A stretch of 64,000 nucleotides of DNA from the NCBI RefSeq assembly GCF_001028665.1, contig NZ_CP011503.1, positions 992,001 to 1,056,000 of the forward strand. The letters run 5' to 3'. Shown here in pieces: positions 1 to 11,988 of this stretch. This DNA is from Burkholderia pyrrocinia (lineage in GTDB: Bacteria > Pseudomonadota > Gammaproteobacteria > Burkholderiales > Burkholderiaceae). Under the pieces are notes generated by a model. It was not told the origin of the DNA, made no database searches, and worked only from the letters and a program-made list of their open reading frames with translations. How positions within the stretch are numbered: the first letter of the stretch is position 1; the number at the start of each line of letters is the position of its first letter. The position numbers and the translations under genes were made by a program.

Positions 1-1
1 T

Positions 2-676
2 CCCGCGAAGGCGCACCGCTACCTGGTCAGCTTCTCGCGGCTCGGCGTCGTGTCGCAGGATCCCGTGTCGGGCCGCTACGAGCTCGGCGGCTTCGCGCTG
101 CAGATGGGGCTCGCGCGGCTCGCGCGCGTCGACGGCGTGAAGCTCGCGCGAATCGCGCTGACCGAGTTCCGCGACCGCCTCGACCAGACGGTCGGCATCG
201 CGGTGTGGGGCAACCAGGGGCCGACGATCGTGCACTGGATGGAATCGAGCCACCCGGCGAAGGCTTCGCTGAAGCTCGGCGACGTGATGCCGCTGCTCGG
301 CTCCGCGACGGGGCTGCTGTTCGCCGCGTACCTGCCGCGCAGCAAGACCGCCGCGATGCTCGAGCGCGAACTCGCCGACACGCGCCGCTCGCCGCATCAC
401 GGCGGCCCGCGTACGCTCGACGAGGTCGACGCGGTGCTCGCCGACGTGCGCGAGCACGAGGCCGCGCGCGTCGAAGGGATGCTGCTGCCGACGATCCACG
501 CGTTCTGCATGCCCGTGTTCGACGCGGTCGGCGAACTCGCGCTCGCGATCGTCGCGCTCGGCCAGGAGGGCTCGTTTGACATCACGTGGGGCGGCGAGAT
601 CGACACCGCGCTGCGCGCGTGCGCGCAGAAACTGTCTTACGAACTCGGCTATAGTCCCGACGCACGCGACGCCTGA
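2..676 (+). CDS. IclR family transcriptional regulator, 5' end cut by window
   Basis: The reading frame is already open at base 2, so the start lies upstream of the window. The first visible residues (AHRYLVSFSRLGVV) match the recognition helix and wing of the IclR winged helix-turn-helix, and the following 180 or so residues fit the IclR effector-binding domain (the GNQGPTIVHWMES strand, then MLLPTIHAFCMPVFDAVGELALAIVALG near the end). IclR proteins are ligand-responsive regulators of catabolic or stress genes; the ligand cannot be told from this fragment. The next gene starts about 110 bases downstream and looks unrelated. Confidence 0.9.
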   Translation, partial: PAKAHRYLVSFSRLGVVSQDPVSGRYELGGFALQMGLARLARVDGVKLARIALTEFRDRLDQTVGIAVWGNQGPTIVHWMESSHPAKASLKLGDVMPLLGSATGLLFAAYLPRSKTAAMLERELADTRRSPHHGGPRTLDEVDAVLADVREHEAARVEGMLLPTIHAFCMPVFDAVGELALAIVALGQEGSFDITWGGEIDTALRACAQKLSYELGYSPDARDA

Positions 677-786
677 CGCGCGCGCGACACCCCGGTACAC
701 GCCGCGCACCGCGAACGCGCGGTGCATCCGACGGTCCGATTCCTGTGGCGCGCCCGACGTCACGCGACCACCCCGACCCCGTTCCG

Positions 787-2109
787 ATGCCCATGCAGCC
801 TGCCGACATCCGTCCGAGTCACGCCCTGCCCCGCCGCTGGCTGCGGGTGGGCGTCGCGCTCGTCGTCGTGCTGGTGCTGCACGCGCTCGCCGCGATCTGG
901 CTGATGCGCAATCGCGAATCGTTCACGCCGCCCGCGCCCGCCGAAATCCCCGTGCAGATCGAGCTGCTGAAGCCGCAGCCGATCGAGCGCCAGCCCGCGC
1001 CGGCCGCGCCGAAGCCGGTCGAACATCCTGCCGCCCCCGCGCCGGCCGCGCCCAAGGCCGCTGCGCCGAAGCCAGCACCATCGCCCGAGCCGGTCCTCAC
1101 GTCGACGCAGACAGCCGAGCACGGCGAGCCGCCGCCGGCCGCCGCGTCCGCGGCGAGCGGCGTAGCGGGTGCATCAGGTGCATCGGGCGCGCACGCCGCA
1201 TCGGCCGCCGGCGCCAGCAGCGCCGCGACACCGGGCCCCGCGACCAACGGCGTGAAGTTCGCCGCGCCGCCGTCCGGCGACCTGCAGTACGACACGTTCT
1301 ACAACGGGATGCAGAACATGATCGGCACGATCCACTGGCGCACCGACGGACGCACCTACGACCTGTCGGTATCGATGCCGGTGCCGTTCGTCGGCCCGTT
1401 CACCTATCGCAGCGAAGGCCGCATCGACGCATTCGGCGTCGCGCCCGACCGTTACGTCGAGAAGCGCGGCAAGCGGCCGGAAGACATCGCGATCTTCAAC
1501 CGCGAGATCCGGCAGGTCGTGTTCACGCGTACGCCGAACAACGCGCCGCTGCCCGACGGCGTGCAGGACCGCTTCAGCATGCTGATGCAGTTGTCGGGGC
1601 TCCTGCGCGGCAACCCGTCCGCGTACAAGCCGGGCGTCACGCAGCAGTTCTTCGTGATCGACAACAACAGCGGCGAGACCTGGCCGATCACGGTGATCGG
1701 CGACGAGCAGGTGCAGACGCAGGCCGGCATCATCGACGCGCGGCACTTCATGCGCCTGCCGCGCCGCGACGGCGACACGCGCCGCATCGACATGTGGCTC
1801 GCGCCGTCGCTCGGCTGGCTGCCCGCGCGGCTCGTGCAGAGCGAACCGAACGGCGCGCAGATCGAGCTGCTGTGGCACGGCCGGCTCGCGGCGCCGGCCA
1901 CGCCGTCCGATGCCGCGCCCGCCGGCGGCGCAACGAACGCGCCCGCCGGCGCATCAACGGCCGATGCTTCGGCCGCACCGTCCGCGCAACCGGCCCAACC
2001 CGCGCCGCCTGCCGCCGTGCAACCACCCGCGCAACCGCCCGCGCAACCGCCCGCGCAACCGCCCGCGCAACCGGCTGCGCCGCCGGCGTCGTCGCCTGTC
2101 ACACAGTGA
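787..2109 (+). CDS. DUF3108 domain envelope protein with TonB-like N-terminus
   Basis: About 440 residues. One N-terminal membrane segment (RVGVALVVVLVLHALAAIWL) is followed by a long Pro/Ala-rich stretch, like the periplasm-spanning linker of TonB-type proteins, then a folded domain (about residues 155-350) that I assign to DUF3108, and finally an Ala/Pro/Gln-rich tail encoded in part by 12-bp tandem repeats. DUF3108 proteins are poorly characterised and presumed periplasmic. ATG codons at 787 and 793 are both possible; neither has a clear Shine-Dalgarno. An upstream ATG at 745 would add residues that do not look conserved. No function is assigned. Confidence 0.8.
   Translation: MPMQPADIRPSHALPRRWLRVGVALVVVLVLHALAAIWLMRNRESFTPPAPAEIPVQIELLKPQPIERQPAPAAPKPVEHPAAPAPAAPKAAAPKPAPSPEPVLTSTQTAEHGEPPPAAASAASGVAGASGASGAHAASAAGASSAATPGPATNGVKFAAPPSGDLQYDTFYNGMQNMIGTIHWRTDGRTYDLSVSMPVPFVGPFTYRSEGRIDAFGVAPDRYVEKRGKRPEDIAIFNREIRQVVFTRTPNNAPLPDGVQDRFSMLMQLSGLLRGNPSAYKPGVTQQFFVIDNNSGETWPITVIGDEQVQTQAGIIDARHFMRLPRRDGDTRRIDMWLAPSLGWLPARLVQSEPNGAQIELLWHGRLAAPATPSDAAPAGGATNAPAGASTADASAAPSAQPAQPAPPAAVQPPAQPPAQPPAQPPAQPAAPPASSPVTQ
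2026..2073 (+). repeat. 12-bp tandem repeat in the DUF3108 gene
   Basis: Four perfect copies of CCCGCGCAACCG, each encoding Pro-Ala-Gln-Pro, lie in the 3' end of the coding sequence. The unit length keeps the frame, so copy number could vary between strains and change only the length of the Pro/Gln-rich tail. Confidence 0.9.
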
Positions 2110-2221
2110 ACGCGCAGGGATCGGCAATTTCGACCGATTACAGATTTCCGCGAAATGGCCGATGACACTCTTTAACAACTATTTCAGTCCACCGGCAGAC
2201 AATAAGAAACGTTTCATAGAC

Positions 2222-2350
2222 ATCGGCTTCTAACCGATACACCCTACACAACGGGAACAGGGTGTGCAGCGCAAGCCCCTTGAAACCGGCAAGGCTCGCC
2301 CCACCTAGGGGACAACAAGGCCAGATGCCACTGCGAAGAGGAGTGCCGCC
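2222..2350 (+). promoter_or_regulatory. Hairpin-rich 5' leader of the DUF3567 gene (candidate structured RNA)
   Basis: The 240 bases between the two genes contain consecutive short inverted repeats: ATCGG/CCGAT (2222-2238), ACACCCT/AGGGTGT (2239-2265), CCTTG/CAAGG (2278-2294), CCCC/GGGG (2299-2311) and CACT/AGTG (2329-2345). The last encloses the GAGGAG Shine-Dalgarno region of the gene starting at 2351. I do not recognise a known riboswitch class. The hairpins are seen by eye only and no folding energy was computed. Confidence 0.4.
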
Positions 2351-2608
2351 ATGCAAATGATCTACAACAGCCCCAACTACTGCGTCGTCGAATTTGCGCC
2401 GCAGGCCGGCCATCATCTGATGAATGCCGGCGGATACGAAATCGTCGACAAGAATGCGCAGCGCGAGATCTTCATCGATGGCGAACTTGCCGAACGCTTC
2501 CGCGCGCACGTGAAACAACTGATCGAGGATGAACCGTCGCTCGACGAAGTCGACGAATTCCTCGGGCAATTCGACAGCCTGATGATGATGCCGGTCGTGC
2601 TGCACTGA
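2351..2608 (+). CDS. DUF3567 family small protein
   Basis: 85 residues, acidic and soluble, with no signal peptide or membrane segment. The sequence (MQMIYNSPNYCVVEF at the start, MMMPVVLH at the end) matches what I know of the DUF3567 family, a short protein of unknown function in Burkholderiales. The start is well supported by GAGGAG 8-10 bases upstream. It is followed by a strong terminator and preceded by an unusual leader of several hairpins, so it is probably a single-gene transcript. No function is assigned. Confidence 0.88.
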   Translation: MQMIYNSPNYCVVEFAPQAGHHLMNAGGYEIVDKNAQREIFIDGELAERFRAHVKQLIEDEPSLDEVDEFLGQFDSLMMMPVVLH

Positions 2609-2684
2609 CGACCGCGGCCCGGCGCCTCGTGCGGCCGGGCCATTCGCCGCGCAGCGACGCGGCACCCGCGAGCACTCCGATCAT

Positions 2685-2718
2685 GCCCCCGTCCGGTTCG
2701 CCGGCGGGGGCTTTCCTT
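2685..2718 (+). terminator. Rho-independent terminator after the DUF3567 gene
   Basis: GCCCCCG (2685-2691) pairs with CGGGGGC (2705-2711), continued by CCGG-TTCG-CCGG inside with one bulged T, and followed by a short T-rich run (TTTCCTTT). Confidence 0.75.
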
Positions 2719-2770
2719 TGGCCGCCCGGCCGGCGCTGCGCGAGGCCGGGCGGCGGTCAGGCGCACCGGC

Positions 2771-2776
2771 TACAAT
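2771..2776 (+). promoter_or_regulatory. Candidate -10 element of metH
   Basis: TACAAT lies 34 bases before the first metH start, a sensible -10 position. No convincing -35 hexamer is seen about 17 bases upstream, so this is only a candidate. No cobalamin or SAM riboswitch was recognised in the 90 bases between the previous terminator and the gene. Confidence 0.35.
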
Positions 2777-2809
2777 GACGGTTTTCCCGTCTTCGCCGGT
2801 CCTCCGCCC

Positions 2810-3877
2810 ATGTCTGCGACTCCTCTCGCCGCTTCCGTCCCGCTCGACGCGCCCTACACGCGCGGCGCCGCACTGCCCGCGCTGCTGAAATCGCGCATCC
2901 TGATCCTCGACGGCGCGATGGGCACGATGATCCAGCGCTACAAGCTCGACGAAGCCGCGTATCGCGGCGAGCGCTTCAAGGATTTCCCGCGCGACATCAA
3001 GGGCAACAACGAACTGCTGTCGCTCACGCAGCCGCAGATCATCCGCGAGATCCACGACCAGTACTTCGCGGCCGGCGCCGACATTGTCGAAACCAACACG
3101 TTCGGCGCGACGACGGTCGCGCAGGCCGACTATGGGATGGAAGATCTCGTCGTCGAGATGAACATCGAATCGGCGAGGCTCGCGCGCGAATCGGCCGCGA
3201 AATACGCGACGCCCGACAAACCGCGCTTCGTCGCGGGCGCGATCGGGCCGACGCCGAAGACGGCGAGCATCTCGCCGGACGTCAACGATCCGGGCGCGCG
3301 CAACGTCACGTTCGACGAGCTGCGCGATGCGTACTACCAGCAGGCGAAGGCGCTGCTCGACGGCGGCGTCGACCTGTTCCTCGTCGAGACGATCTTCGAC
3401 ACGCTGAACGCGAAAGCCGCGTTGTTCGCGCTCGACGAGCTGTTCGAAGACACCGGCGAGCGCCTGCCGATCATGATCTCGGGCACCGTCACGGATGCGT
3501 CGGGCCGGATCCTGTCGGGCCAGACGGTCGAGGCGTTCTGGAATTCGCTGCGCCACGCAAAGCCGCTCACGTTCGGCCTGAACTGCGCGCTCGGCGCGGC
3601 GCTGATGCGCCCGTACATCGCCGAGCTCGCGAAACTGTGCGACACCTACGTGTCGTGCTACCCGAACGCGGGCCTGCCGAACCCGATGAGCGACACCGGC
3701 TTCGACGAAACGCCGGACGTCACGTCGGGCCTGCTGAAGGAATTCGCGCAGGCCGGGCTCGTGAACCTCGCGGGCGGCTGCTGCGGCACGACGCCCGAGC
3801 ACATCGCCGAGATCGCGAAGGCGCTCGCCGACGTGAAGCCGCGCCGCTGGCCGAACCAGTACAGCGACAACGCCTGA
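2810..3877 (+). CDS. metH: Methionine synthase, homocysteine-binding module (split MetH, first gene)
   Basis: 355 residues forming the homocysteine S-methyltransferase barrel that in E. coli is the N-terminal part of cobalamin-dependent methionine synthase. The start of the barrel ([13 protein letters not shown]) and the zinc-binding cysteines (GLNCALGA at about 250, GGCCGTT near 325) are present. The protein ends after this module, and the other modules are encoded 42 bases downstream in the same direction. Split metH is, to my knowledge, normal in Burkholderia and not a recent mutation: both halves have proper ends. The two products should form one enzyme that transfers methyl from methyltetrahydrofolate via cobalamin to homocysteine. 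Confidence 0.93.
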   Translation: MSATPLAASVPLDAPYTRGAALPALLKSRILILDGAMGTMIQRYKLDEAAYRGERFKDFPRDIKGNNELLSLTQPQIIREIHDQYFAAGADIVETNTFGATTVAQADYGMEDLVVEMNIESARLARESAAKYATPDKPRFVAGAIGPTPKTASISPDVNDPGARNVTFDELRDAYYQQAKALLDGGVDLFLVETIFDTLNAKAALFALDELFEDTGERLPIMISGTVTDASGRILSGQTVEAFWNSLRHAKPLTFGLNCALGAALMRPYIAELAKLCDTYVSCYPNAGLPNPMSDTGFDETPDVTSGLLKEFAQAGLVNLAGGCCGTTPEHIAEIAKALADVKPRRWPNQYSDNA

Positions 3878-3919
3878 CCCGACCGCCCCACGCCCTTCAT
3901 TACACGAATTCGCACCGCC

Positions 3920-6637
<2,718 letters not shown>

Positions 6638-6682
6638 TCGAAGCAAACGGGTGGCCGACCGCCCGTTTGGTCAGACAAAAAG

Positions 6683-6711
6683 AAAAAGCCCGCTCCGAAG
6701 CGGGCTTTTTC
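6683..6711. terminator. Bidirectional terminator between metH and the DUF1840 gene
   Basis: AAAAAGCCCGCT pairs with AGCGGGCTTTTT across the loop TCCGA. A-run and T-run flank both sides, so it can serve metH (plus) and the convergent DUF1840 gene (minus). Confidence 0.88.
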
Positions 6712-6750
6712 TTGCCATACTCAAGCTTTCTTACTGCCGGGCAAGGAAGC

Positions 6751-7074
6751 TCAGAAGCCCCAGTGCACGTCGGCTTCGCCGGCTTTCGCCTCGCGCAGCA
6801 TCGTAAGGAACGGCGCGACGCGCTGGGCCAGGCTCGGCGGCACTTCGTGGTGCGCGTGGTCGGCTTCGTCCTCGTGGAAATGGCCGGCGTGCTCGGCGCG
6901 CTCCTGCTTCGCCTGCGCAACCGCGCCTTCCAGCTTCGCGATCGCGTGGTCCAGCTCGTCGTGCGTAATCACACCGCGCTCGCCCAGTTGCTTGCCGACG
7001 AGGCCCAGCACATACACGGCGAAATCCTTCAGCACGTCGAGATCCTGTGCCGCCTTGCTCTTGAACGTAATCAT
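6751..7074 (-). CDS. DUF1840 family protein
   Basis: 107 residues starting MITFKSKAAQDL, a sequence I associate with DUF1840, a small cytoplasmic family of unknown function in beta-proteobacteria. The middle is Glu/His-rich (AGHFHEDEADHAHHEVP), which might bind metal, but that is a guess. The frame stays open further upstream; I start at 7074 because AAGGGAA lies at good distance and because the extension is Pro/Arg-rich without family character. It converges on metH and shares the terminator at 6683-6711. Confidence 0.85.
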   Translation of the reverse strand: MITFKSKAAQDLDVLKDFAVYVLGLVGKQLGERGVITHDELDHAIAKLEGAVAQAKQERAEHAGHFHEDEADHAHHEVPPSLAQRVAPFLTMLREAKAGEADVHWGF

Positions 7075-7274
7075 GACAATTCCCTTTTCATCTTGTTGTG
7101 CCTGCGCGGCGAGGTTGGGGAACGCCGGCAGACCGGCGTCCGGCCTCGCGGACGCGGGCCGCCTGAGCGGCATATTAGCACCTGTTAAAATTCTGCGATC
7201 CCTGAAACGCGCGCTTAAAAAGCGCGCCGGCGGGCCGGCGTTTCCGGCCGCCACCAACGAAGCCTTCTACCAGC

Positions 7275-9056
7275 ATGCTGCCAGCACACAAACAGACCCT
7301 CGAAGCCCTGCTCGCGGATAGCGTCAAGCAGGTCGCACACGCACTGAAAGGCGCCGACGCAGCGTTCGTCGCCCCGGCCATCACGCTGGAGCGCCCGAAG
7401 GTCGCCGCGCACGGCGACGTCGCGTGCAACGTCGCGATGCAGCTCGCCAAGCCGCTCGGCTCGAACCCGCGCCAGCTCGCCGAGCAGATCGTCGCCGCGC
7501 TCACCGCGCAGCCGGCCGCGCAAGGGCTCGTCGAAGCCGCCGAGATCGCCGGCCCCGGCTTCATCAACCTGCGCCTGTCGGCCGCCGCGAAGCAGGCGGT
7601 GATCGCCGCCGTGTTCGACCAGGGCCGCGCGTTCGGCACGTCGGATCGCGAGAAAGGCAAGCAGGTGCTGCTCGAATTCGTGTCGGCAAACCCGACCGGC
7701 CCGCTGCACGTCGGCCACGGCCGCCAGGCCGCGCTCGGCGACGTGCTCGCGAACGTGATCGCGAGCCAGGGCTACGCCGTGCACCGCGAGTTCTACTACA
7801 ACGACGCGGGCGTGCAGATCGGCAACCTCGCGATCTCGACGCAGGCGCGCGCGCGCGGCCTGAAGCCGGGCGACGCGGGCTGGCCGGAAGCCGCGTACAA
7901 CGGCGAATACATCGCCGACATCGCACGCGACTACCTGAACGGCGAAACGGTCGCCGCGTCGGACGGCGAGCCGGTCAAGGGCACGGGCGACGTCGAGGAT
8001 CTCGACGCGATCCGCAAGTTCGCGGTCACGTACCTGCGTCGCGAGCAGGACATGGACCTGCAGGCGTTCGGCGTGAAGTTCGACCAGTACTACCTCGAAT
8101 CGTCGCTGTACAGCGAAGGCCGCGTCGAGAAGACGGTCGACGCGCTGATCAAGGCCGGCATGACCTACGAGCAGGACGGCGCGCTGTGGCTGCGCACGAC
8201 CGACGAAGGCGACGACAAGGATCGCGTGATGCGCAAGTCGGACGGCACCTACACGTACTTCGTGCCGGACGTCGCGTACCACGTGACGAAGTGGGAGCGC
8301 GGCTTCACGAAGGTGATCAACATCCAGGGCTCGGACCACCACGGCACGATCGCGCGCGTGCGCGCGGGCCTGCAGGGGCTGCACGTCGGGATCCCGAAGG
8401 GCTATCCCGACTACGTGCTGCACAAGATGGTCACCGTGATGCGCGACGGCCAGGAAGTGAAGATCTCGAAGCGTGCGGGCAGCTACGTGACGGTGCGCGA
8501 CCTGATCGAATGGTCGGGCGGCGCCGCGGCGGGCCAGGAAGCAGCGCCCGACCTGATCGACGAGGCGACCATCACGCGCGGCCGCGACGCGGTGCGTTTC
8601 TTCCTGATCTCGCGCAAGGCCGATACCGAGTTCGTGTTCGACATCGACCTCGCGCTGAAACAGAACGACGAAAACCCGGTCTATTACGTCCAGTACGCGC
8701 ATGCGCGGATCTGCTCGGTGCTCAACGAATTGAAGTCGCGCTACAACGTCGACGCCTCGCAACTGCCGGGCGCCGACCTGTCGCAACTCACGAGCGCGCA
8801 GGCCGCGTCGCTGATGCAGAAGCTCGCCGAGTATCCGGACATGCTCACGCACGCCGCGAACGAGCTGGCGCCGCACGCGGTCGCGTTCTACCTGCGCGAT
8901 CTCGCTGGTGAATTCCACTCGTTCTACAATGCGGAGCGCGTGCTGGTCGACGACGAAGCGCCGCGCAATGCGCGCGCCGCGCTCCTCGCCGCGACCCGGC
9001 AGGTGCTCGAGAACGGCCTGGCGGTGCTCGGCGTGTCCGCGCCCGCCAAGATGTAA
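7275..9056 (+). CDS. argS: Arginyl-tRNA synthetase
   Basis: 593 residues, normal length for class Ia ArgRS. An N-terminal Add-1 domain (about 1-110) is followed by the catalytic core with the HIGH-type motif HVGHG in [12 protein letters not shown] (about 138-149), a KMSKS-type loop reading KISKRAG (about 397), and the DALR anticodon-binding domain at the end ([16 protein letters not shown] onward). It charges tRNA-Arg with arginine using ATP. A TTAAAAT hexamer at 7185-7191 is a possible -10. The SPOR-domain gene follows about 100 bases downstream in the same direction. Confidence 0.97.
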   Translation: MLPAHKQTLEALLADSVKQVAHALKGADAAFVAPAITLERPKVAAHGDVACNVAMQLAKPLGSNPRQLAEQIVAALTAQPAAQGLVEAAEIAGPGFINLRLSAAAKQAVIAAVFDQGRAFGTSDREKGKQVLLEFVSANPTGPLHVGHGRQAALGDVLANVIASQGYAVHREFYYNDAGVQIGNLAISTQARARGLKPGDAGWPEAAYNGEYIADIARDYLNGETVAASDGEPVKGTGDVEDLDAIRKFAVTYLRREQDMDLQAFGVKFDQYYLESSLYSEGRVEKTVDALIKAGMTYEQDGALWLRTTDEGDDKDRVMRKSDGTYTYFVPDVAYHVTKWERGFTKVINIQGSDHHGTIARVRAGLQGLHVGIPKGYPDYVLHKMVTVMRDGQEVKISKRAGSYVTVRDLIEWSGGAAAGQEAAPDLIDEATITRGRDAVRFFLISRKADTEFVFDIDLALKQNDENPVYYVQYAHARICSVLNELKSRYNVDASQLPGADLSQLTSAQAASLMQKLAEYPDMLTHAANELAPHAVAFYLRDLAGEFHSFYNAERVLVDDEAPRNARAALLAATRQVLENGLAVLGVSAPAKM

Positions 9057-9160
9057 GGACGCAAGCGGCCCGAACCGGGCAGCGAATGGCCGCGGCAGCG
9101 CCCGCCGTCGGATTACCCGCCGCGGCCTTTTCACGATTCTTTTTGCAGGTGACTCAAGCA

Positions 9161-10057
9161 ATGGCACAACCACGCCGCACTTCGAAACAATCGAAACAAG
9201 CCGGAGGAACATTTCTTGGAATCGTGCTGGGCCTGATCGTCGGCCTCGCGATCGCGGTGGTGGTGGCGCTCTACATCACGCGTTCGCCGTCGCCGTTCGT
9301 GTCGAAGGTCGCGCCGCCGCCGGCCGACAACGCCGCGAGCCAGCCGCAGCAGTTCGACCCGAACCGCGCGCTGCAGGGCAAGACGCCCGGCCAGCCGGTG
9401 CCGCAGGCCGCGCAGCCCGCGCCGCCCAACACCGCGCCCGGCCAGGCCGCGAACCAGACCCAGGGCGGCCTCTTGCCCGAGCCGCAGATCGTCGAAGTGC
9501 CGCCGTCGGCCAACGGGTCGAGCGGCTCGAACAACACCGGCAGCTCGGGCAACACGACCGCGTCGAACAATACGTCGTCGGGTAACGGCGTCGCCGTCGC
9601 GCCGAAGCCGGCCGACACCACGCCGCCGAAGAAGACGCCGCCGCCGCAACAGCAGCAGGCGGGCGAGGACGACCTCGCGCGCTTCGCCGCGCAGAAGCAG
9701 GCGCAGCAGGCCGCCGCGCAAAAGCAGCAGCAACAGCAGCAGGCCGCGAACACGCCGAAGCCGACGTCGTCGGCCACTGCCGCCGCGACCGCGAAGCCGC
9801 CGACCGCGAACGACGCGAATACCGGCTACTTCCTGCAGGTCGGCGCGTACAAGACGGAAGGCGACGCCGAGCAGCAGCGCGCGCGCCTCGGCTTCCAGGG
9901 CTTCGAGTCGAAGGTGTCGAAGCGCGATGTCAGCGGCGTGACCTATTTCCGCGTGCGCGTCGGCCCGTTCTCGAAGTTCGAGGATATGAACTCGGCCCGT
10001 CAGCGCCTGTCCGATGCAGGTGTCGACACGGCGGTGATCCGCTTCACGAAGCAGTAA
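9161..10057 (+). CDS. SPOR domain-containing inner-membrane protein
   Basis: 298 residues: a basic cytoplasmic tail (MAQPRRTSKQSKQ), one membrane helix (about 17-39), a long Pro/Gln/Asn/Ser-rich periplasmic linker, and a C-terminal SPOR domain (about 220-298, from GYFLQVGAYKTEGDAEQQ). SPOR domains bind glycan strands lacking stem peptides at the division septum, so a role in cell division or peptidoglycan maturation, as in FtsN, is likely. I start at 9161 because the earlier ATG at 9086 would put hydrophobic and unrelated residues before the basic tail. Located between argS and dsbA. Confidence 0.9.
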   Translation: MAQPRRTSKQSKQAGGTFLGIVLGLIVGLAIAVVVALYITRSPSPFVSKVAPPPADNAASQPQQFDPNRALQGKTPGQPVPQAAQPAPPNTAPGQAANQTQGGLLPEPQIVEVPPSANGSSGSNNTGSSGNTTASNNTSSGNGVAVAPKPADTTPPKKTPPPQQQQAGEDDLARFAAQKQAQQAAAQKQQQQQQAANTPKPTSSATAAATAKPPTANDANTGYFLQVGAYKTEGDAEQQRARLGFQGFESKVSKRDVSGVTYFRVRVGPFSKFEDMNSARQRLSDAGVDTAVIRFTKQ

Positions 10058-10126
10058 GCAGCCGGTCGAGCCCACGCAGAACCCGTTACGTTTCGTAACC
10101 CGAGCAACTGATTCGACGTTCACAAC

Positions 10127-10765
10127 ATGAAAAAACTGCTTAGCACGCTCCTTCTGTCCCTGGGCCTCGCGGCCGGCTTCGCCCAGGCAACCCCTGCCGC
10201 ACCGGTCGCCGGCAAGGACTTCGAGGTGATGAAGTCGCCGCAGCCGGTGTCCGCGCCGGCCGGCAAGGTCGAGGTGATCGAGTTCTTCTGGTACGGCTGC
10301 CCGCACTGCTACGAATTCGAGCCGACGATCGAGGCCTGGGTGAAGAAGCAGGGCAACAACATCGACTTCAAGCGCGTGCCGGTCGCATTCCGTGACGATT
10401 TCGTCCCGCACTCGAAGCTGTTCTATGCGGTGTCCGCGCTCGGCATCTCCGAGAAGGTCACGCCGGCGATCTTCAACGCAATCCACAAGCAGAAGAACTA
10501 CCTGCTGACGCCGCAGGCGCAGGCCGACTTCCTGGCCACGCAAGGCGTCGACAAGAAGAAGTTCATGGACGCGTACAACTCGTTCAGCGTGCAGGGCGAG
10601 GTGAACCAGTCGGCCAAGCTGCTGAAGGACTACGCGATCGACGGCGTGCCGACGGTCGTCATCCAGGGCAAGTACAAGACGGGCCCCGCTTACACGAACA
10701 GCATCCCGGGTACCGCCCAGGCGCTCGACTTCCTCGTGAAGCAGGTTCAGGACAAGAAGCTTTGA
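10127..10765 (+). CDS. dsbA: Periplasmic thiol:disulfide oxidoreductase DsbA
   Basis: 212 residues. A signal peptide (about 1-21, ending GFAQA) precedes a thioredoxin fold whose active site is CPHC at 58-61, the classic DsbA dipeptide; the cis-proline loop is DGVPTVVIQGK. It introduces disulfide bonds into secreted proteins and is reoxidised by DsbB, which is not in this window. It lies 70 bases after the SPOR gene and 19 bases before an SDR gene on the same strand. Confidence 0.96.
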   Translation: MKKLLSTLLLSLGLAAGFAQATPAAPVAGKDFEVMKSPQPVSAPAGKVEVIEFFWYGCPHCYEFEPTIEAWVKKQGNNIDFKRVPVAFRDDFVPHSKLFYAVSALGISEKVTPAIFNAIHKQKNYLLTPQAQADFLATQGVDKKKFMDAYNSFSVQGEVNQSAKLLKDYAIDGVPTVVIQGKYKTGPAYTNSIPGTAQALDFLVKQVQDKKL

Positions 10766-10784
10766 TCCCCGCCCGCGCGCCGGC

Positions 10785-11558
10785 ATGACTACTCCGCTGA
10801 AGGTCTTCATCACCGGCGCGTCGAGCGGCCTCGGCCTCGCGATGGCCGAGGAATACGCCCGCCAGGGCGCGACGCTCGCGCTCGTCGCGCGACGCACCGA
10901 CGCGCTCGATGCGTTCGCGCGGCGTTTCCCCAAGCTGTCCATCTCCGTCTATTCCGCCGACGTGCGCGACGCCGACGCGCTCGCGACGGCCGCCGCGTCG
11001 TTCATCGCGACGCACGGCTGCCCCGACGTCGTGATCGCGAACGCGGGCATCAGCCAGGGCGCCGTCACGGGCCAGGGCGATCTCGCGACGTTCCGCAACG
11101 TGATGGACATCAACTACTACGGGATGGTCGCGACGTTCGAGCCGTTCGTCGGCCCGATGACGGCCGCGCGCCACGGCACGCTGGTCGGCGTCGCGAGCGT
11201 CGCCGGCGTGCGCGGCCTGCCCGGCTCCGGCGCGTACAGCGCGTCGAAATCGGCCGCGATCAAGTATCTCGAATCGCTGCGTGTCGAGCTGCGCCCGGCC
11301 GGCGTCGGCGTCGTGACGATCGCACCCGGCTACATCCGCACGCCGATGACCGCGCACAACCCGTACCGGATGCCGTTCCTGATGGACGCCGACCGCTTCG
11401 CAGCACGCGCGGCGCGCGCGATTGCGCGGCAGCACGCGTTCCGCGTGATTCCGTGGCAGATGGGCGTCGTCGCGAAGGTGCTGCACGTGCTGCCGCGCTG
11501 GCTCTACGACTGCCTGTTCGAGAAGGCACCGCGCAAGCCGAAGACCGGCGCGCACTGA
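10785..11558 (+). CDS. Short-chain dehydrogenase/reductase (SDR)
   Basis: 257 residues with a classical SDR fold: cofactor motif TGASSGLG (about 9-16), the NAG motif (IANAGIS, about 85), catalytic Ser and YxxxK (SGAYSASKSAA, about 147-157). The substrate is not evident. The 19-base gap after dsbA suggests co-transcription. The C-terminus after about residue 220 is basic and hydrophobic (VLHVLPRWLYDCLFEKAPRKP), which could allow peripheral membrane contact. Confidence 0.9.
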   Translation: MTTPLKVFITGASSGLGLAMAEEYARQGATLALVARRTDALDAFARRFPKLSISVYSADVRDADALATAAASFIATHGCPDVVIANAGISQGAVTGQGDLATFRNVMDINYYGMVATFEPFVGPMTAARHGTLVGVASVAGVRGLPGSGAYSASKSAAIKYLESLRVELRPAGVGVVTIAPGYIRTPMTAHNPYRMPFLMDADRFAARAARAIARQHAFRVIPWQMGVVAKVLHVLPRWLYDCLFEKAPRKPKTGAH

Positions 11559-11988
11559 CGCACCGGCAGGCCGGCCCGCGCGACACGCGCCGGGCCGCAT
11601 CGCCCCATCGAAGCTTCGGTTTCGCGGCACTTCCCGCGGCGTCAGCGCCGCTCCCGCCGCGTTCCCTGACCGCCCCCCTCTCCGCCGCCCCTCTCCCGCC
11701 TCTCCCGCCTCTCCCGCCTCTCCCGCCTCTCCCGCCTCTCCCGCCTCTCCCGCCTCTCCCGCCTTTCCCGCCTTTCCCGCCGCCTCCGCAGCACTCTCCG
11801 CCGCATCAACACCCGTTCCGTCGCGAACGCAGCCGTTTTTCGGTCAATTCGCCGCGTTCCGGCGCCTTTTTTCACGCGTCGCACGCTTTGACGGTATGCT
11901 ATTCGCCAGCCGCGCCGGCCCCGCCCGCTTCCGGGCCGCGCCCGCATCCCGTCACCCAGCAAAAAACACAAGCCACGTGGGAGATCCT
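11559..11988. other. Gene-free stretch with a 9-bp tandem repeat
   Basis: 430 bases between the SDR and the peptide-binding protein. The middle holds the tandem repeat annotated separately. Open frames crossing it encode only Pro/Leu or Arg/Glu repeats and have no ribosome-binding site. The last 25 bases carry GTGGGAGA, the ribosome-binding site of the next gene. Confidence 0.6.
11692..11781. repeat. 9-bp tandem repeat (VNTR type), about 10 copies
   Basis: Eight perfect copies of TCTCCCGCC (11692-11763) followed by two copies of TTTCCCGCC (11764-11781). Diverged C/T-rich sequence extends a little upstream. Purine and pyrimidine are fully separated between strands. The tract lies outside any gene I support, about 210 bases before the start of the peptide-binding protein. 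Confidence 0.95.

Noticed and set aside
2712-2809. Cobalamin or SAM riboswitch before metH
   Set aside because: Only about 90 bases are available after the terminator and none of the conserved core motifs is present.
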